A stretch of DNA of 64,000 nt, from positions 186,001 through 250,000 of the forward strand of contig NZ_CP084222.1 in the NCBI RefSeq assembly GCF_020268605.1. The letters run 5' to 3'. Positions 30,490 to 39,127 of the stretch are shown here, piece by piece (within the stretch, counting starts at the first letter, position 1; each line of letters opens with the position of its first letter). The position numbers were made by a program, and so were the translations under genes. Source of the DNA: Arsenophonus apicola (GTDB lineage: Bacteria; Pseudomonadota; Gammaproteobacteria; Enterobacterales; Enterobacteriaceae). The notes below the pieces were generated by a model. It was not told the DNA's origin and did no database searches. It saw only the letters and a program-made list of their open reading frames with translations.

Positions 30490-31971
30490 ATGGCTAATTA
30501 TTTTAATACCTTAAATCTGCGCCAAAAATTATTACAATTAAGTCAATGCCGTTTTATGGCTCGTGATGAATTTGTTGATGGATCCCTTTATTTAAAAGAT
30601 AAAAAAATTGTGATTGTTGGCTGTGGTGCGCAAGGTCTTAATCAGGGATTAAATATGCGCGATTCCGGACTGGATATTGCTTATGCATTGCGCAAAGAAG
30701 CTATTGATGAAAAGCGCCCTTCATGGTGTCAGGCGATAGAAAATGGTTTTACCGTGGGTAGTTATGAAACATTAATTCCACAAGCGGATTTAGTTATCAA
30801 TTTAACACCGGATAAACAACACTCTGCTGTCGTGCAGGCCATTCAACCATTAATGAAGCAGGGTGCTGCATTAGGTTATTCTCATGGTTTCAATATTGTT
30901 GAAGTGGGTGAGCAGATCCGCCATGACATTACCGTTGTTATGGTTGCGCCAAAATGCCCGGGTACTGAAGTGCGTGAAGAGTATCTGCGCGGTTTTGGCG
31001 TGCCAACGCTGATTGCTGTTCATCCGGAAAATGATCCGCAAAGTGAAGGGATTAGTATTGCCAAAGCCTGGGCAGTTGCCACAGGCGGTCATCGCGCTGG
31101 TGTACTGGAGTCCTCTTTTGTGGCCGAAGTAAAATCAGATCTGATGGGTGAACAGACTATTTTATGTGGCATGCTACAAGCCGGCTCATTGTTGTGTTAC
31201 GACAAAATGGTTGCAGCGGGTGTCGAACCGGGTTATGCGGGAAAATTAATACAATATGGCTGGGAAACAATCACCGAAGCATTAAAACAAGGTGGCATTA
31301 CGCTCATGATGGATCGTTTATCTAATCCAGCTAAATTGCGGGCATTTGCATTATCTGAACAACTAAAAACAATTATGGCGCCATTATTTCAGCAACATAT
31401 GGATGACATTATGTCCGGCAAATTTTCAGCGACCATGATGGCAGATTGGCAAAATAATGATAAAGATTTACTCACTTGGCGGGCAGAAACAAGGCAAACG
31501 GCGTTTGAAAATTATCCTGCCTATGAGGAAGAAATTTTAGAACAGGATTATTTTGACCATGGTCTTTTATTAGTCGCGATGACCAAAGCTGGCGTTGAAT
31601 TAGCCTATGAGACTATGTTGCAAGCAGGTATTGTCGCAGAGTCTGCTTATTATGAATCGTTACATGAATTACCATTGATCGCGAATACTATTGCGCGTAA
31701 GCGTTTATATGAGATGAATGTCGTTATTTCCGATACTGCCGAATATGGTAATTATCTATTCGCTTTTGCAGCAATACCTTTACTGAAAGATTTTATGGCG
31801 GCTTTACAGCCAGGCGACTTAGCAAAAAGTATGCCTGTTAGTCATATTGACAATAAGCAATTGCAGGCTGTCAATGAAGCGATCCGTAATCATCCTATTG
31901 AGATCATAGGTAAAAAGCTGCGTAATTATATGATTGGCATGAAACGCATTGAAGCTGTTAGATTAAAATAG
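30490..31971 (+). CDS. ilvC: Ketol-acid reductoisomerase (class II)
   Basis: An NADPH- and Mg-dependent enzyme that isomerises and reduces acetolactate or acetohydroxybutyrate. The 493 residues (E. coli 491) are of the long enterobacterial class II type, with a duplicated C-terminal knotted domain. The NADPH-binding motif VGCGAQGLNQG lies near residues 39-49 and the acidic Mg ligands are in EVKSDLMGEQ. AAGGGA precedes the ATG. It is divergent from ilvY and should be induced by substrate through IlvY. Confidence 0.98.
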   Translation: MANYFNTLNLRQKLLQLSQCRFMARDEFVDGSLYLKDKKIVIVGCGAQGLNQGLNMRDSGLDIAYALRKEAIDEKRPSWCQAIENGFTVGSYETLIPQADLVINLTPDKQHSAVVQAIQPLMKQGAALGYSHGFNIVEVGEQIRHDITVVMVAPKCPGTEVREEYLRGFGVPTLIAVHPENDPQSEGISIAKAWAVATGGHRAGVLESSFVAEVKSDLMGEQTILCGMLQAGSLLCYDKMVAAGVEPGYAGKLIQYGWETITEALKQGGITLMMDRLSNPAKLRAFALSEQLKTIMAPLFQQHMDDIMSGKFSATMMADWQNNDKDLLTWRAETRQTAFENYPAYEEEILEQDYFDHGLLLVAMTKAGVELAYETMLQAGIVAESAYYESLHELPLIANTIARKRLYEMNVVISDTAEYGNYLFAFAAIPLLKDFMAALQPGDLAKSMPVSHIDNKQLQAVNEAIRNHPIEIIGKKLRNYMIGMKRIEAVRLK

Positions 31972-32057
31972 GCTATAGAGTTGGTTATATCAACTAAATA
32001 ATTATGTAGTTAAGCCATTATTATTTATGAAAAGTACTTATAGTACTAGATTTAGCT

Positions 32058-32102
32058 ATTAATAGTACTCTATATAGGTACTATTAATATAAAATTTTTT
32101 TT
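32058..32102 (+). terminator. Inverted repeat after ilvC, possible terminator
   Basis: Perfect 11-bp arms, ATTAATAGTAC (32058-32068) and GTACTATTAAT (32078-32088), around a 9-nt loop. A T run begins 6 nt further on. The stem is AU-rich and the T run is displaced, so its strength is doubtful. It could instead be a protein-binding palindrome. Confidence 0.45.
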
Positions 32103-32233
32103 AATCAATAAATTAAAATAATATCACTTGATTATATTTTTATAGAAATGCTCTGAGTAAGAGCTGTATTATTTTATGTCGTATTAATTTTGTAACCAGA
32201 AGAACACATAGATGTTTTTTAGGAGTTAGTATC

Positions 32234-32401
32234 GTGACTTGGTGCTTTCCGCTAATTATACTGACTCTAAAGTTTTGGCTGGCTTTTCGCCACCTTAATC
32301 TGAATATTGCTAATTTTTTTGCAACCAATATCATAATTAATCTAATAGTCATTGCTATGTATACCATGGTATTTAGATATTTTGCTAAGGAGAAAGTATG
32401 A
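32234..32401 (+). CDS. Small hydrophobic protein coupled to the VOC gene
   Basis: A 55-codon frame starting with GTG at 32234 and preceded by AGGAG at 8-nt spacing. The product begins MTWCFPLIILTLKFWLAFRH. It has two probable membrane segments (about 3-19 and 28-48) and a basic tail ending AKEKV. Its TGA overlaps the ATG of the next gene (ATGA), and the next gene's AAGGAG lies inside it, which argues that the frame is translated. I do not recognise the family. It could also be the 3' remnant of a larger membrane protein, since the frame stays open some 100 nt upstream without a good start. Confidence 0.55.
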   Translation: MTWCFPLIILTLKFWLAFRHLNLNIANFFATNIIINLIVIAMYTMVFRYFAKEKV

Positions 32402-32979
32402 TCTTTAAAGTTATTGGTTTAGGTCATATTAATGTTGTTGTGGATAATTTGCCGTCAGCGGTTGAATACTATAAAAAGCTTTTTTCAGCTAAACAGGTAC
32501 AAATATTTCCCCATTTTAAAAATATTGGTTTTGCTAAATCAGCTGGATTTATGCAATCTCCTGAGGAAGTTGATGTCACAATTTCATTTTTACAAATTCC
32601 TAATACAGCAATTTATATTGAGTTAATGCAATATCATTCACCATTAGGAAAAGAAAGTAATACCGCAGAAAAATTCAGTAATGATATAGGAGGCATAGGA
32701 CATATTTGTCTGAAAGTAGATAATATTGATGATGCTTATTTCCATATTAAAAATATGCCGGATACAAAATTAATTACTGATCATGAAGACTATAAGCCAT
32801 ATAAAATCGATAATATTACACCCGCTGAATTTCAATTTATTGACAATGAAGCGGAAAATAATCAAACAGCAAAACAGAATGTATGTGATATAGTTGGTAA
32901 AATAAGATATTTTTATTTTATAGATAAATATAGAATTCAGTGGGAGTTTGAGCTGGGTCATTCTGATATTGGTGAATAG
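32398..32979 (+). CDS. VOC-fold (glyoxalase/dioxygenase-like) metalloprotein
   Basis: A 193-residue protein with two beta-alpha-beta-beta-beta modules of the vicinal oxygen chelate fold. The four expected metal ligands can be placed: H10 (LGHINVVV), E75 (IYIELMQY), H102 (IGHICLKV) and E183 or E185 (QWEFELGH). This pattern resembles methylmalonyl-CoA epimerase and glyoxalase I relatives, but overall similarity is too weak to name a substrate. AAGGAG precedes the ATG. The gene overlaps the small membrane ORF upstream by 4 nt. Codon use is AT-rich, and it sits in an island absent from the E. coli ilvC-rep interval. Confidence 0.75.
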   Translation: MIFKVIGLGHINVVVDNLPSAVEYYKKLFSAKQVQIFPHFKNIGFAKSAGFMQSPEEVDVTISFLQIPNTAIYIELMQYHSPLGKESNTAEKFSNDIGGIGHICLKVDNIDDAYFHIKNMPDTKLITDHEDYKPYKIDNITPAEFQFIDNEAENNQTAKQNVCDIVGKIRYFYFIDKYRIQWEFELGHSDIGE

Positions 32980-33440
32980 AGATTTTTGTTTGCGTTATGT
33001 AAAAACCGCAATAAGAAATCTGTTTATTGTTTTATAAGAAAAGTAATTGACCTATGTTTTTATCCAATAGTAAAGAATATCGATAGTAGTATGGCAATTA
33101 GGACAGCAATCAAGTTATTAAATAAGTCCGATTAAAGATAAAAAAATTGGCAATGCCGTTATAAAAATAACTTTGTAGAGTAAGAGCATCGATTTATTAA
33201 AAACACTAGCGCGAGATGCACACATTTAAAACTTATGGTACTGCATAGATTTTATTGTAAAGGATAGAGACACTACACATGCGCCATAAATAACAAATTT
33301 TATCAATGGACAAACTCTCTATTCAATAAGCATATTTTACGCTTTAATTGTCTAATAATTCATACAGCGTAATAAAAATTAAAATCTTAATATTAATGCA
33401 ATAAAACCGAGAATATCTATTTATTTACTGATAAACAGAG
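32980..33440. other. Intergenic region after the VOC gene
   Basis: 461 nt without a recognisable gene. It begins with an inverted repeat, AGATTT..TTGCG / CGCAA..AAATCT (32980-33021), followed by U-rich sequence, which could be a weak terminator for the VOC gene. The remainder is AT-rich and featureless to me up to the stop of the convergent 382-residue gene. Confidence 0.5.
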
Positions 33441-34589
33441 TTATTGTCCGTTAATATAAAAACCCGGCCAACGTTCATTACCATCTTTAATCGCTGAAAT
33501 CGTAATGACACCACTATTACCATAATTATCAGTCACATCGACTTCAATTATTTTACCCGCGTCACTCCATTTAAGTTTACTCATGCCACTCCATGGAATG
33601 CGATGATTACAAATATCAACAGTAATATAGCCATATTTCAATGTTTGTGTCCAATGATGACGACCATCGTTTTTGCCAATGATATATTCATATTGACCAT
33701 TAGCTCCTGTGACAGCAGCAAATTTACTATCATTTAGTACACCATATGCTCCTCGATTAACAAATACAAATTGCGCATCAAAATTATTCCCTCCTGTGCC
33801 GCGGATCATATCAGGTGCTGCGGGGAATCGGCATGTGGATAAATTTACATTATTTCGGCGAGGATCGCCTCTATGAAATACATAATCATTTTTATTCAGT
33901 TTAGGGTGAATAGTAAACTGTGCTTTTGAACTCTGTCCTACATGCCATGTGCCCGTTGCTGGCCAAGCAAAATTGGTTTGCTGAACTAATCCATCGGACA
34001 TAATTTCTTTAAAATTATTGATGGCTGTGGGTATTTCTTTTACTTCTATATTTTCAGGTTTGCTATAATCAATAGCAGGAATAGATTTAACCTGTTTATA
34101 TTTAGGGGAAACAAATACCGAGCCTGATTCTCCTCGCGGTCCATTTTTGGTGTTTGTGCCATTTTGACTAGTATCAAACTGGCCGACGCCTGGAATATAA
34201 ATTCCTGCACTAATATCAAGATTACGATTAGACTCTGATGCGGAAAGATAGTATTTTACCATCTTTTCACCTGCATAAGTTTCAATTTTTGGCTCACTTA
34301 ATTGGGCATTCCAGGCGACAACTTTAGCATAATCATTTTTGTTACTTGTTGCTTTCCATGGGTGGAGATTCGTATTGCCATCGGCATAATGGACTAAATA
34401 GATATTGTTGATTAACTCTTTATCAGGGATATCGAGCGGATTGTTGTTTTTATCAACAATTTTAACTTTAATATAAAATTCAACCTGATTTTTTTCATTC
34501 GCATAAATAGTCGCCCTTTGAGCGGAAGTATTGTCATAAAAACCAATATCAAGTGTATCTAAGCGCCAAAAATTATCCCATACACTCAT
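33441..34589 (-). CDS. Unrecognised 382-residue beta-rich protein
   Basis: I do not recognise this family. The frame is clean and starts MSVWDNFWRLDTLDIGFYDN. It has no signal peptide or membrane segment. Alternating hydrophobic and polar residues suggest an all-beta N-terminal domain (about 10-130, possibly Ig-like, with VEFYIKVKIVDKNNNPLDIP), a Gly/Asn-rich linker (about 134-160), and a second beta-rich domain (about 205-382) rich in aromatic residues and ending GFYINGQ. There are only two cysteines, C253 and C327. The composition looks like a surface, carbohydrate-binding or secreted effector protein rather than an enzyme, but no catalytic motif is visible. It stands alone, flanked by long AT-rich DNA, which suggests horizontal acquisition. 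Confidence 0.7.
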   Translation of the reverse strand: MSVWDNFWRLDTLDIGFYDNTSAQRATIYANEKNQVEFYIKVKIVDKNNNPLDIPDKELINNIYLVHYADGNTNLHPWKATSNKNDYAKVVAWNAQLSEPKIETYAGEKMVKYYLSASESNRNLDISAGIYIPGVGQFDTSQNGTNTKNGPRGESGSVFVSPKYKQVKSIPAIDYSKPENIEVKEIPTAINNFKEIMSDGLVQQTNFAWPATGTWHVGQSSKAQFTIHPKLNKNDYVFHRGDPRRNNVNLSTCRFPAAPDMIRGTGGNNFDAQFVFVNRGAYGVLNDSKFAAVTGANGQYEYIIGKNDGRHHWTQTLKYGYITVDICNHRIPWSGMSKLKWSDAGKIIEVDVTDNYGNSGVITISAIKDGNERWPGFYINGQ

Positions 34590-35792
34590 AATTATCTCAC
34601 AATAATAGAAATAGGAAATGGTGTTATTAACTACTATTGATAATGAATTAATAACTAAAGTAACTGTATCAAAAAAATAAAAAATGTTTATTTATTAAGA
34701 AGTAAAATAGATGAAAATATAAATAATAACTAAGAAATATTATTTAATTAGATGAAAAATATTATATATTAATAATAGGTAATATTATCTTAATAATTCA
34801 TTTGTTATTGATTTTTTAAAATGAAAATTTATTCATTTATAATGAAATGTTTTTTAATTAACTTTAAAGTTAATGACGTTGTTTTTAAATAGCAAAGTTA
34901 AAAACAAAAAAATAATAAGGCATTAGTGAAATTAATTTATGATGTTTTTTGGAAAAATAGTAAGTGCTAGAATAGCATATTATTAATAAGAGTAGTTTCT
35001 ATTAATTATAATTAAAGCGTAAATTAAGATAATTTAGTATTTATTTAATTTTTTATTCATATATGTTTAGATAAATAATAATATCACTCGTGGTGATTTT
35101 TACTAATGAAAAATTGAATGCTTATATACTAATGTGTTATAGATAATTATTATTTATAATAGTGAAATTAATAAAAAACTTATATAAATTAAAAAAATTA
35201 TTTAATTTGTATATCTAAAATATAAATATGTTTATTTATATTATTTTTTATTATAGTTTTATCTAACTATATTTATATCATATTTTAAAAATATTGTTAA
35301 GTTATACTCATGGTTTAGAGTCATTATCGTGCTATAAGAATTTTTAAATTTATCTATGAATTCAATATTCATTGTTTTTTCTTTGAAAATAACCAGCTAG
35401 AGTTGTCGGGTTTTATTTTCAGAATCTGCACTATTCTAGTTTTGGTATTAATAGATTTTGCAATAGTGCCCATTTTTATTTTTTTGGCTACTTTTTAGTT
35501 ACATCCGATGCGTAAAACGTATGGTATTTATAATAATGACTAAAAGTGCAACGAAAGTGATACATAAAGCGAACCGGTGTGGCTCGGTTTTAGAATTTTT
35601 GAAAAAATAAAAATTACTTAAAATAAGAAGATAAATTTTTATATAGTAAATAAAACAATTATTCATTCATGACAAAAATTATCCTGTAGTTTTGTAGTTA
35701 ATTTATATTAATTTTATTGATTTTTAGAGTGATATATTTTTAATCCTCTGTAACATTATACTTTTCATAATACTATAAGGGAGATTTAAAAT
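34590..35792. other. 1.2-kb extremely AT-rich intergenic region
   Basis: Separates two divergent accessory genes. Most of it is runs of A and T with no usable ORF. The part near 35390-35600 is less AT-rich. It holds an open but start-less hydrophobic frame ending at 35508, a 24-codon frame at 35536-35610, and a small hairpin with AACCG/CGGTT arms followed by T-rich sequence near 35572-35600. These look like decayed remnants. Promoters for both flanking genes presumably lie at its two ends, and such DNA is a typical target for H-NS silencing. Confidence 0.55.
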
Positions 35793-36734
35793 ATGGAAAA
35801 TAAAATTGAATCAATTAATTCTAGTTCTAGATACAGTATTTTTGTTATGTCAGATCCTCAAGCATGGCGTCTAGCATTAGCGGATAATGAGCCTAATAAT
35901 GATAGCAATAGATGGCATGATAAATTAAGTTTGGTGCGATTGAGTATTACTATGTTGAATGTAGATCTTCTTGTTCCATTTGGCATTATTAATGGAGATC
36001 TAACAGAATATGGGCGTAGATCTCAAAGGGAAAGCTATCGTACCTTTTTTTCGCCTCAGGCGTTAACTTTTAATGTTTACGTTGGATTAGGTAATCATGA
36101 TTATCAAAACAATGTTGGTGATTGTACAGAACAGGATAATGCTGATTTTAGCTACAATGCCTGTGCTAGAGGAATGGTATTTGATATGCATTCTCGAATA
36201 GAAGAGTACCGAGATTATCCTTCTTCAATTAATTTTTCATACGATAGTGGTATCTATTGGGGAAGTAAGGCTTATTCATGGGATTATGGTGATATTCATT
36301 ATGTACAGTTACAGAATTATCCAACTTATCACGTAGAACTAGATCATTGGATAGAAAAAACAATTAGTGTAACCAGCTCGATGGATTGGTTAGAATCTGA
36401 TCTAAAAAGCGCCAAGCAAAGAGGCAAGTCCATCGTAATAAATTTACATGATGGTACTGAGCATTTTATTCACAATAGTAGTACTGAAGAAAAAAATAGA
36501 TTTAGACGTTTTATGAGTGATTATGATGTTAGAGCTGTTTTTATTGGTCATACACACCAAGTTGCCCAAGAGAACCCTTATGGGAGGCATGAATTTTTTG
36601 GCAATGTTAAAGTTTATAATAGCGGCGCATTATTTAAAGGTGATTTTCTTGTCGTTGATGTAAATGGGCGCGATTTAAAGGTCCATGTTTATAATGGTTC
36701 ATCTGGTAAGGCTAATTATATAAAAACATTCTAA
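35793..36734 (+). CDS. Calcineurin-like metallophosphoesterase
   Basis: A 313-residue protein of the binuclear metallophosphoesterase superfamily. The motif set is complete in order: D21 (VMSDPQ), G68-D69 (NGDL), G100-N101-H102-D103 (LGNHDY), H219 (NLHDG) and G252-H253-T254-H255 (FIGHTHQ). One deviation is Q23 where the usual first motif D-x-H has histidine. There is no signal peptide, so it is predicted to be cytoplasmic unless exported by another route. GGGAG lies 10 nt before the ATG. The substrate cannot be inferred; nucleotides, phosphoproteins and phospholipids are all possible. It lies in the ilvC-rep island beside an unrecognised gene. Confidence 0.85.
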   Translation: MENKIESINSSSRYSIFVMSDPQAWRLALADNEPNNDSNRWHDKLSLVRLSITMLNVDLLVPFGIINGDLTEYGRRSQRESYRTFFSPQALTFNVYVGLGNHDYQNNVGDCTEQDNADFSYNACARGMVFDMHSRIEEYRDYPSSINFSYDSGIYWGSKAYSWDYGDIHYVQLQNYPTYHVELDHWIEKTISVTSSMDWLESDLKSAKQRGKSIVINLHDGTEHFIHNSSTEEKNRFRRFMSDYDVRAVFIGHTHQVAQENPYGRHEFFGNVKVYNSGALFKGDFLVVDVNGRDLKVHVYNGSSGKANYIKTF

Positions 36735-37083
36735 TTGGATTAACAACCGAATCTGAATAGTAACTAGTAACTTACGCTTTAGGCTATAAACGTATCTTTG
36801 AAACTATAGTTTTTTCTATAAAAATCGCTTAGGGTATAACTTTTAGTTTTGGCTATTTCGATATTCTAATAGAATATGACACTGTTACAAAGATTGGGTT
36901 GCGGATAATCTTCACTAACGAGTTAATCGATGGTGCCCCCATAGATTTTTTAAAGATCGATATTTTACCCGTTGTATTTTTCATCATTAAATAGCGGGTT
37001 TTTTATGCCATTTTTTACTGGTTTGCTTTCTGATACAATTTTACCTTACGACAAATAATGGAAAAGTGGTCAACTAACACGCT
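36735..37083. other. Intergenic region before rep
   Basis: 349 nt without a gene. The only structure I see is a terminator-like hairpin at 36967-37004. The rep promoter is expected in the last 80 nt, but no clear -35/-10 pair was found. Confidence 0.5.
36967..37004 (+). terminator. Terminator upstream of rep
   Basis: The arms ACCCGTT and AGCGGGT pair with one G-T wobble around a 19-nt loop and are followed by six T. It ends transcription entering from the accessory island before rep. Confidence 0.6.
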
Positions 37084-39102
37084 ATGCGATTAAATTACAA
37101 TCAACAACAAGCAGTTGAATATGTTGACGGCCCCTGTTTAGTCTTGGCTGGAGCAGGGTCAGGTAAAACCCGGGTTATTACTAATAAAATTGCCTACTTA
37201 ATTCGTCATTGTGGCTATTTACCGCGTCAGGTGGTGGCGGTCACTTTCACCAATAAAGCAGCTAGAGAAATGAAGGAGCGTGTCGGGCAAACCTTAGGGA
37301 AAAAAGAAACCAGAGGATTAATGGTTTCTACTTTTCATACCTTAGGATTGGAAATTATTAAACGGGAACATAATGCATTAGGCATAAAGGCCAATTTTTC
37401 ATTATTTGATGAACACGATCAAATGGTGCTACTGAAAGAGCTAACCTTTGATTTACTGGAAGAAGATAAAGATCTATTACGACAGTTGGCGTCAATAATC
37501 TCTAACTGGAAGAGTGAGCTATTAACCGCCAGACAAGTGATGGCACAAGTAAAATCGGAACAGGAACAGCGGTTCGCTGAATGTTATCGACGTTATGAAT
37601 TACATTTATCAAGTTGTAATGTGGTTGATTTTGATGACTTAATTGCTAAACCGACCCGTTTGCTGGATGAGAATGAAGAAGTACGTTCGCGTTGGCAGCA
37701 AAAGATCCGTTATCTACTAGTAGATGAATATCAAGATACCAATACCAGCCAGTATCAACTGGTTAAATTGTTGGTAGGTAAACGTGGACGTTTTACGGTT
37801 GTTGGTGATGATGATCAATCGATTTATTCCTGGCGTGGTGCCCAACCGCAAAATTTAACCTTACTAAAAACCGATTTTCCTCAGCTTAAAGTGATTAAAT
37901 TAGAGCAAAATTATCGCTCTTCTGGTCGTATTCTGAAAGCAGCTAATATATTGATTGCTAATAATCCGCATGTTTTTGATAAAAAATTATTTTCTGAATT
38001 GGGTTATGGTGAAGCATTAAAAGTTATCACTGCTAACAATGAAGATCATGAGGCCGAGCGTGTGATCGGCGAATTGGTTGCTCACCATTTTATCAATAAG
38101 ACTCAGTATAAAAATTATGCTATTTTATATCGCGGTAACCATCAATCACGTCTATTTGAAAAATTATTGTTACAAAATCGTATTCCTTACCGTATTTCCG
38201 GTGGAACTTCGTTTTTTTCACGTGCAGAAATTAAAGATATTTTAGCTTATTTGCGAATACTGACTAATTCTGATGATGATAGCGCTTTTCTCCGTATAGT
38301 TAATACACCTAAACGTGAAATTGGGCCGAAAACAATTCAGAAATTAGGTGAATGGGCGATTTTGCGCCAAAAAAGCCTGTTTGCAGCCAGTTTTGATGTC
38401 GGCCTTGAACAAACATTAACTGGACGCGGCTTGACGGCATTACAACATTTTACCCATTGGTTAGCTGAAATTGCTAAGCGAGCTGAACGCGAGCCACTGC
38501 TGGCGGTGAGAGATCTTCTGCATGACATTGATTACCAAAGTTGGTTATATGAAACATCAAATAGTAGCAAAGCGGCTGAAATGCGGATGAAGAATGTTAA
38601 TCAATTATTTGGCTGGATGGATGAAATGATCAATGGCAATGATATTGATGAACCGATGACGTTATCGCAGGTTGTATCACGCTTTACCTTGCGGGATATG
38701 ATGGAGCGTGGTGAAACAGCCGAAGATGTAGATCAAGTGCAATTAATGACTCTGCATGCCTCTAAAGGACTGGAGTTTCCTTACGTTTTTTTAGTTGGTA
38801 TGGAAGAAGGTTTATTACCTCATCAAACTAGTATTGATGAAAATAATATCGATGAGGAGCGCCGGCTTGCTTATGTTGGCATAACCCGTGCTCAACGGGA
38901 GATATTTTTTACCCATTGTCGAGAGCGACGGCAATATGGTGAGCTTATTCGACCCGAAATCAGTCGCTTTTTACAAGAATTACCGCAAGATGATTTGATC
39001 TGGGAGAAAAATAAAAAAATAGTGACAGCCGAACAGCGAATGGAAAAAGGGCAGTCTGCTATTGCTGATATCAGAGCCAGATTGGGGTTAAATAAAAAAT
39101 AA
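37084..39102 (+). CDS. rep: ATP-dependent DNA helicase Rep
   Basis: A superfamily 1A 3'-5' helicase that travels with the replisome and removes proteins ahead of the fork. The 672 residues (E. coli 673) show Walker A AGAGSGKTR at about 22-30, motif II DEYQDTN, motif III DDDQSIYSWRGA, QNYRSS, and the C-terminal motifs VQLMTLHASKGLEF and RRLAYVGITRAQ. Rep and gppA-rhlB are in the same arrangement as in E. coli. Confidence 0.98.
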   Translation: MRLNYNQQQAVEYVDGPCLVLAGAGSGKTRVITNKIAYLIRHCGYLPRQVVAVTFTNKAAREMKERVGQTLGKKETRGLMVSTFHTLGLEIIKREHNALGIKANFSLFDEHDQMVLLKELTFDLLEEDKDLLRQLASIISNWKSELLTARQVMAQVKSEQEQRFAECYRRYELHLSSCNVVDFDDLIAKPTRLLDENEEVRSRWQQKIRYLLVDEYQDTNTSQYQLVKLLVGKRGRFTVVGDDDQSIYSWRGAQPQNLTLLKTDFPQLKVIKLEQNYRSSGRILKAANILIANNPHVFDKKLFSELGYGEALKVITANNEDHEAERVIGELVAHHFINKTQYKNYAILYRGNHQSRLFEKLLLQNRIPYRISGGTSFFSRAEIKDILAYLRILTNSDDDSAFLRIVNTPKREIGPKTIQKLGEWAILRQKSLFAASFDVGLEQTLTGRGLTALQHFTHWLAEIAKRAEREPLLAVRDLLHDIDYQSWLYETSNSSKAAEMRMKNVNQLFGWMDEMINGNDIDEPMTLSQVVSRFTLRDMMERGETAEDVDQVQLMTLHASKGLEFPYVFLVGMEEGLLPHQTSIDENNIDEERRLAYVGITRAQREIFFTHCRERRQYGELIRPEISRFLQELPQDDLIWEKNKKIVTAEQRMEKGQSAIADIRARLGLNKK

Positions 39103-39127
39103 ATTCTGCTTATTAAAAAGATTGAGA

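Noticed and set aside
32140..32367. Minus-strand 75-codon frame upstream of the VOC gene
   Set aside because: It is antisense to the better supported GTG-started membrane ORF, and its composition looks like a reverse reading of hydrophobic codons.
35321..35508. Plus-strand open frame encoding a hydrophobic peptide (..LVLVLIDFAIVPIFIFLATF)
   Set aside because: It has no usable start codon or ribosome site and lies in AT-rich DNA where hydrophobic frames arise by chance; at most a gene remnant.
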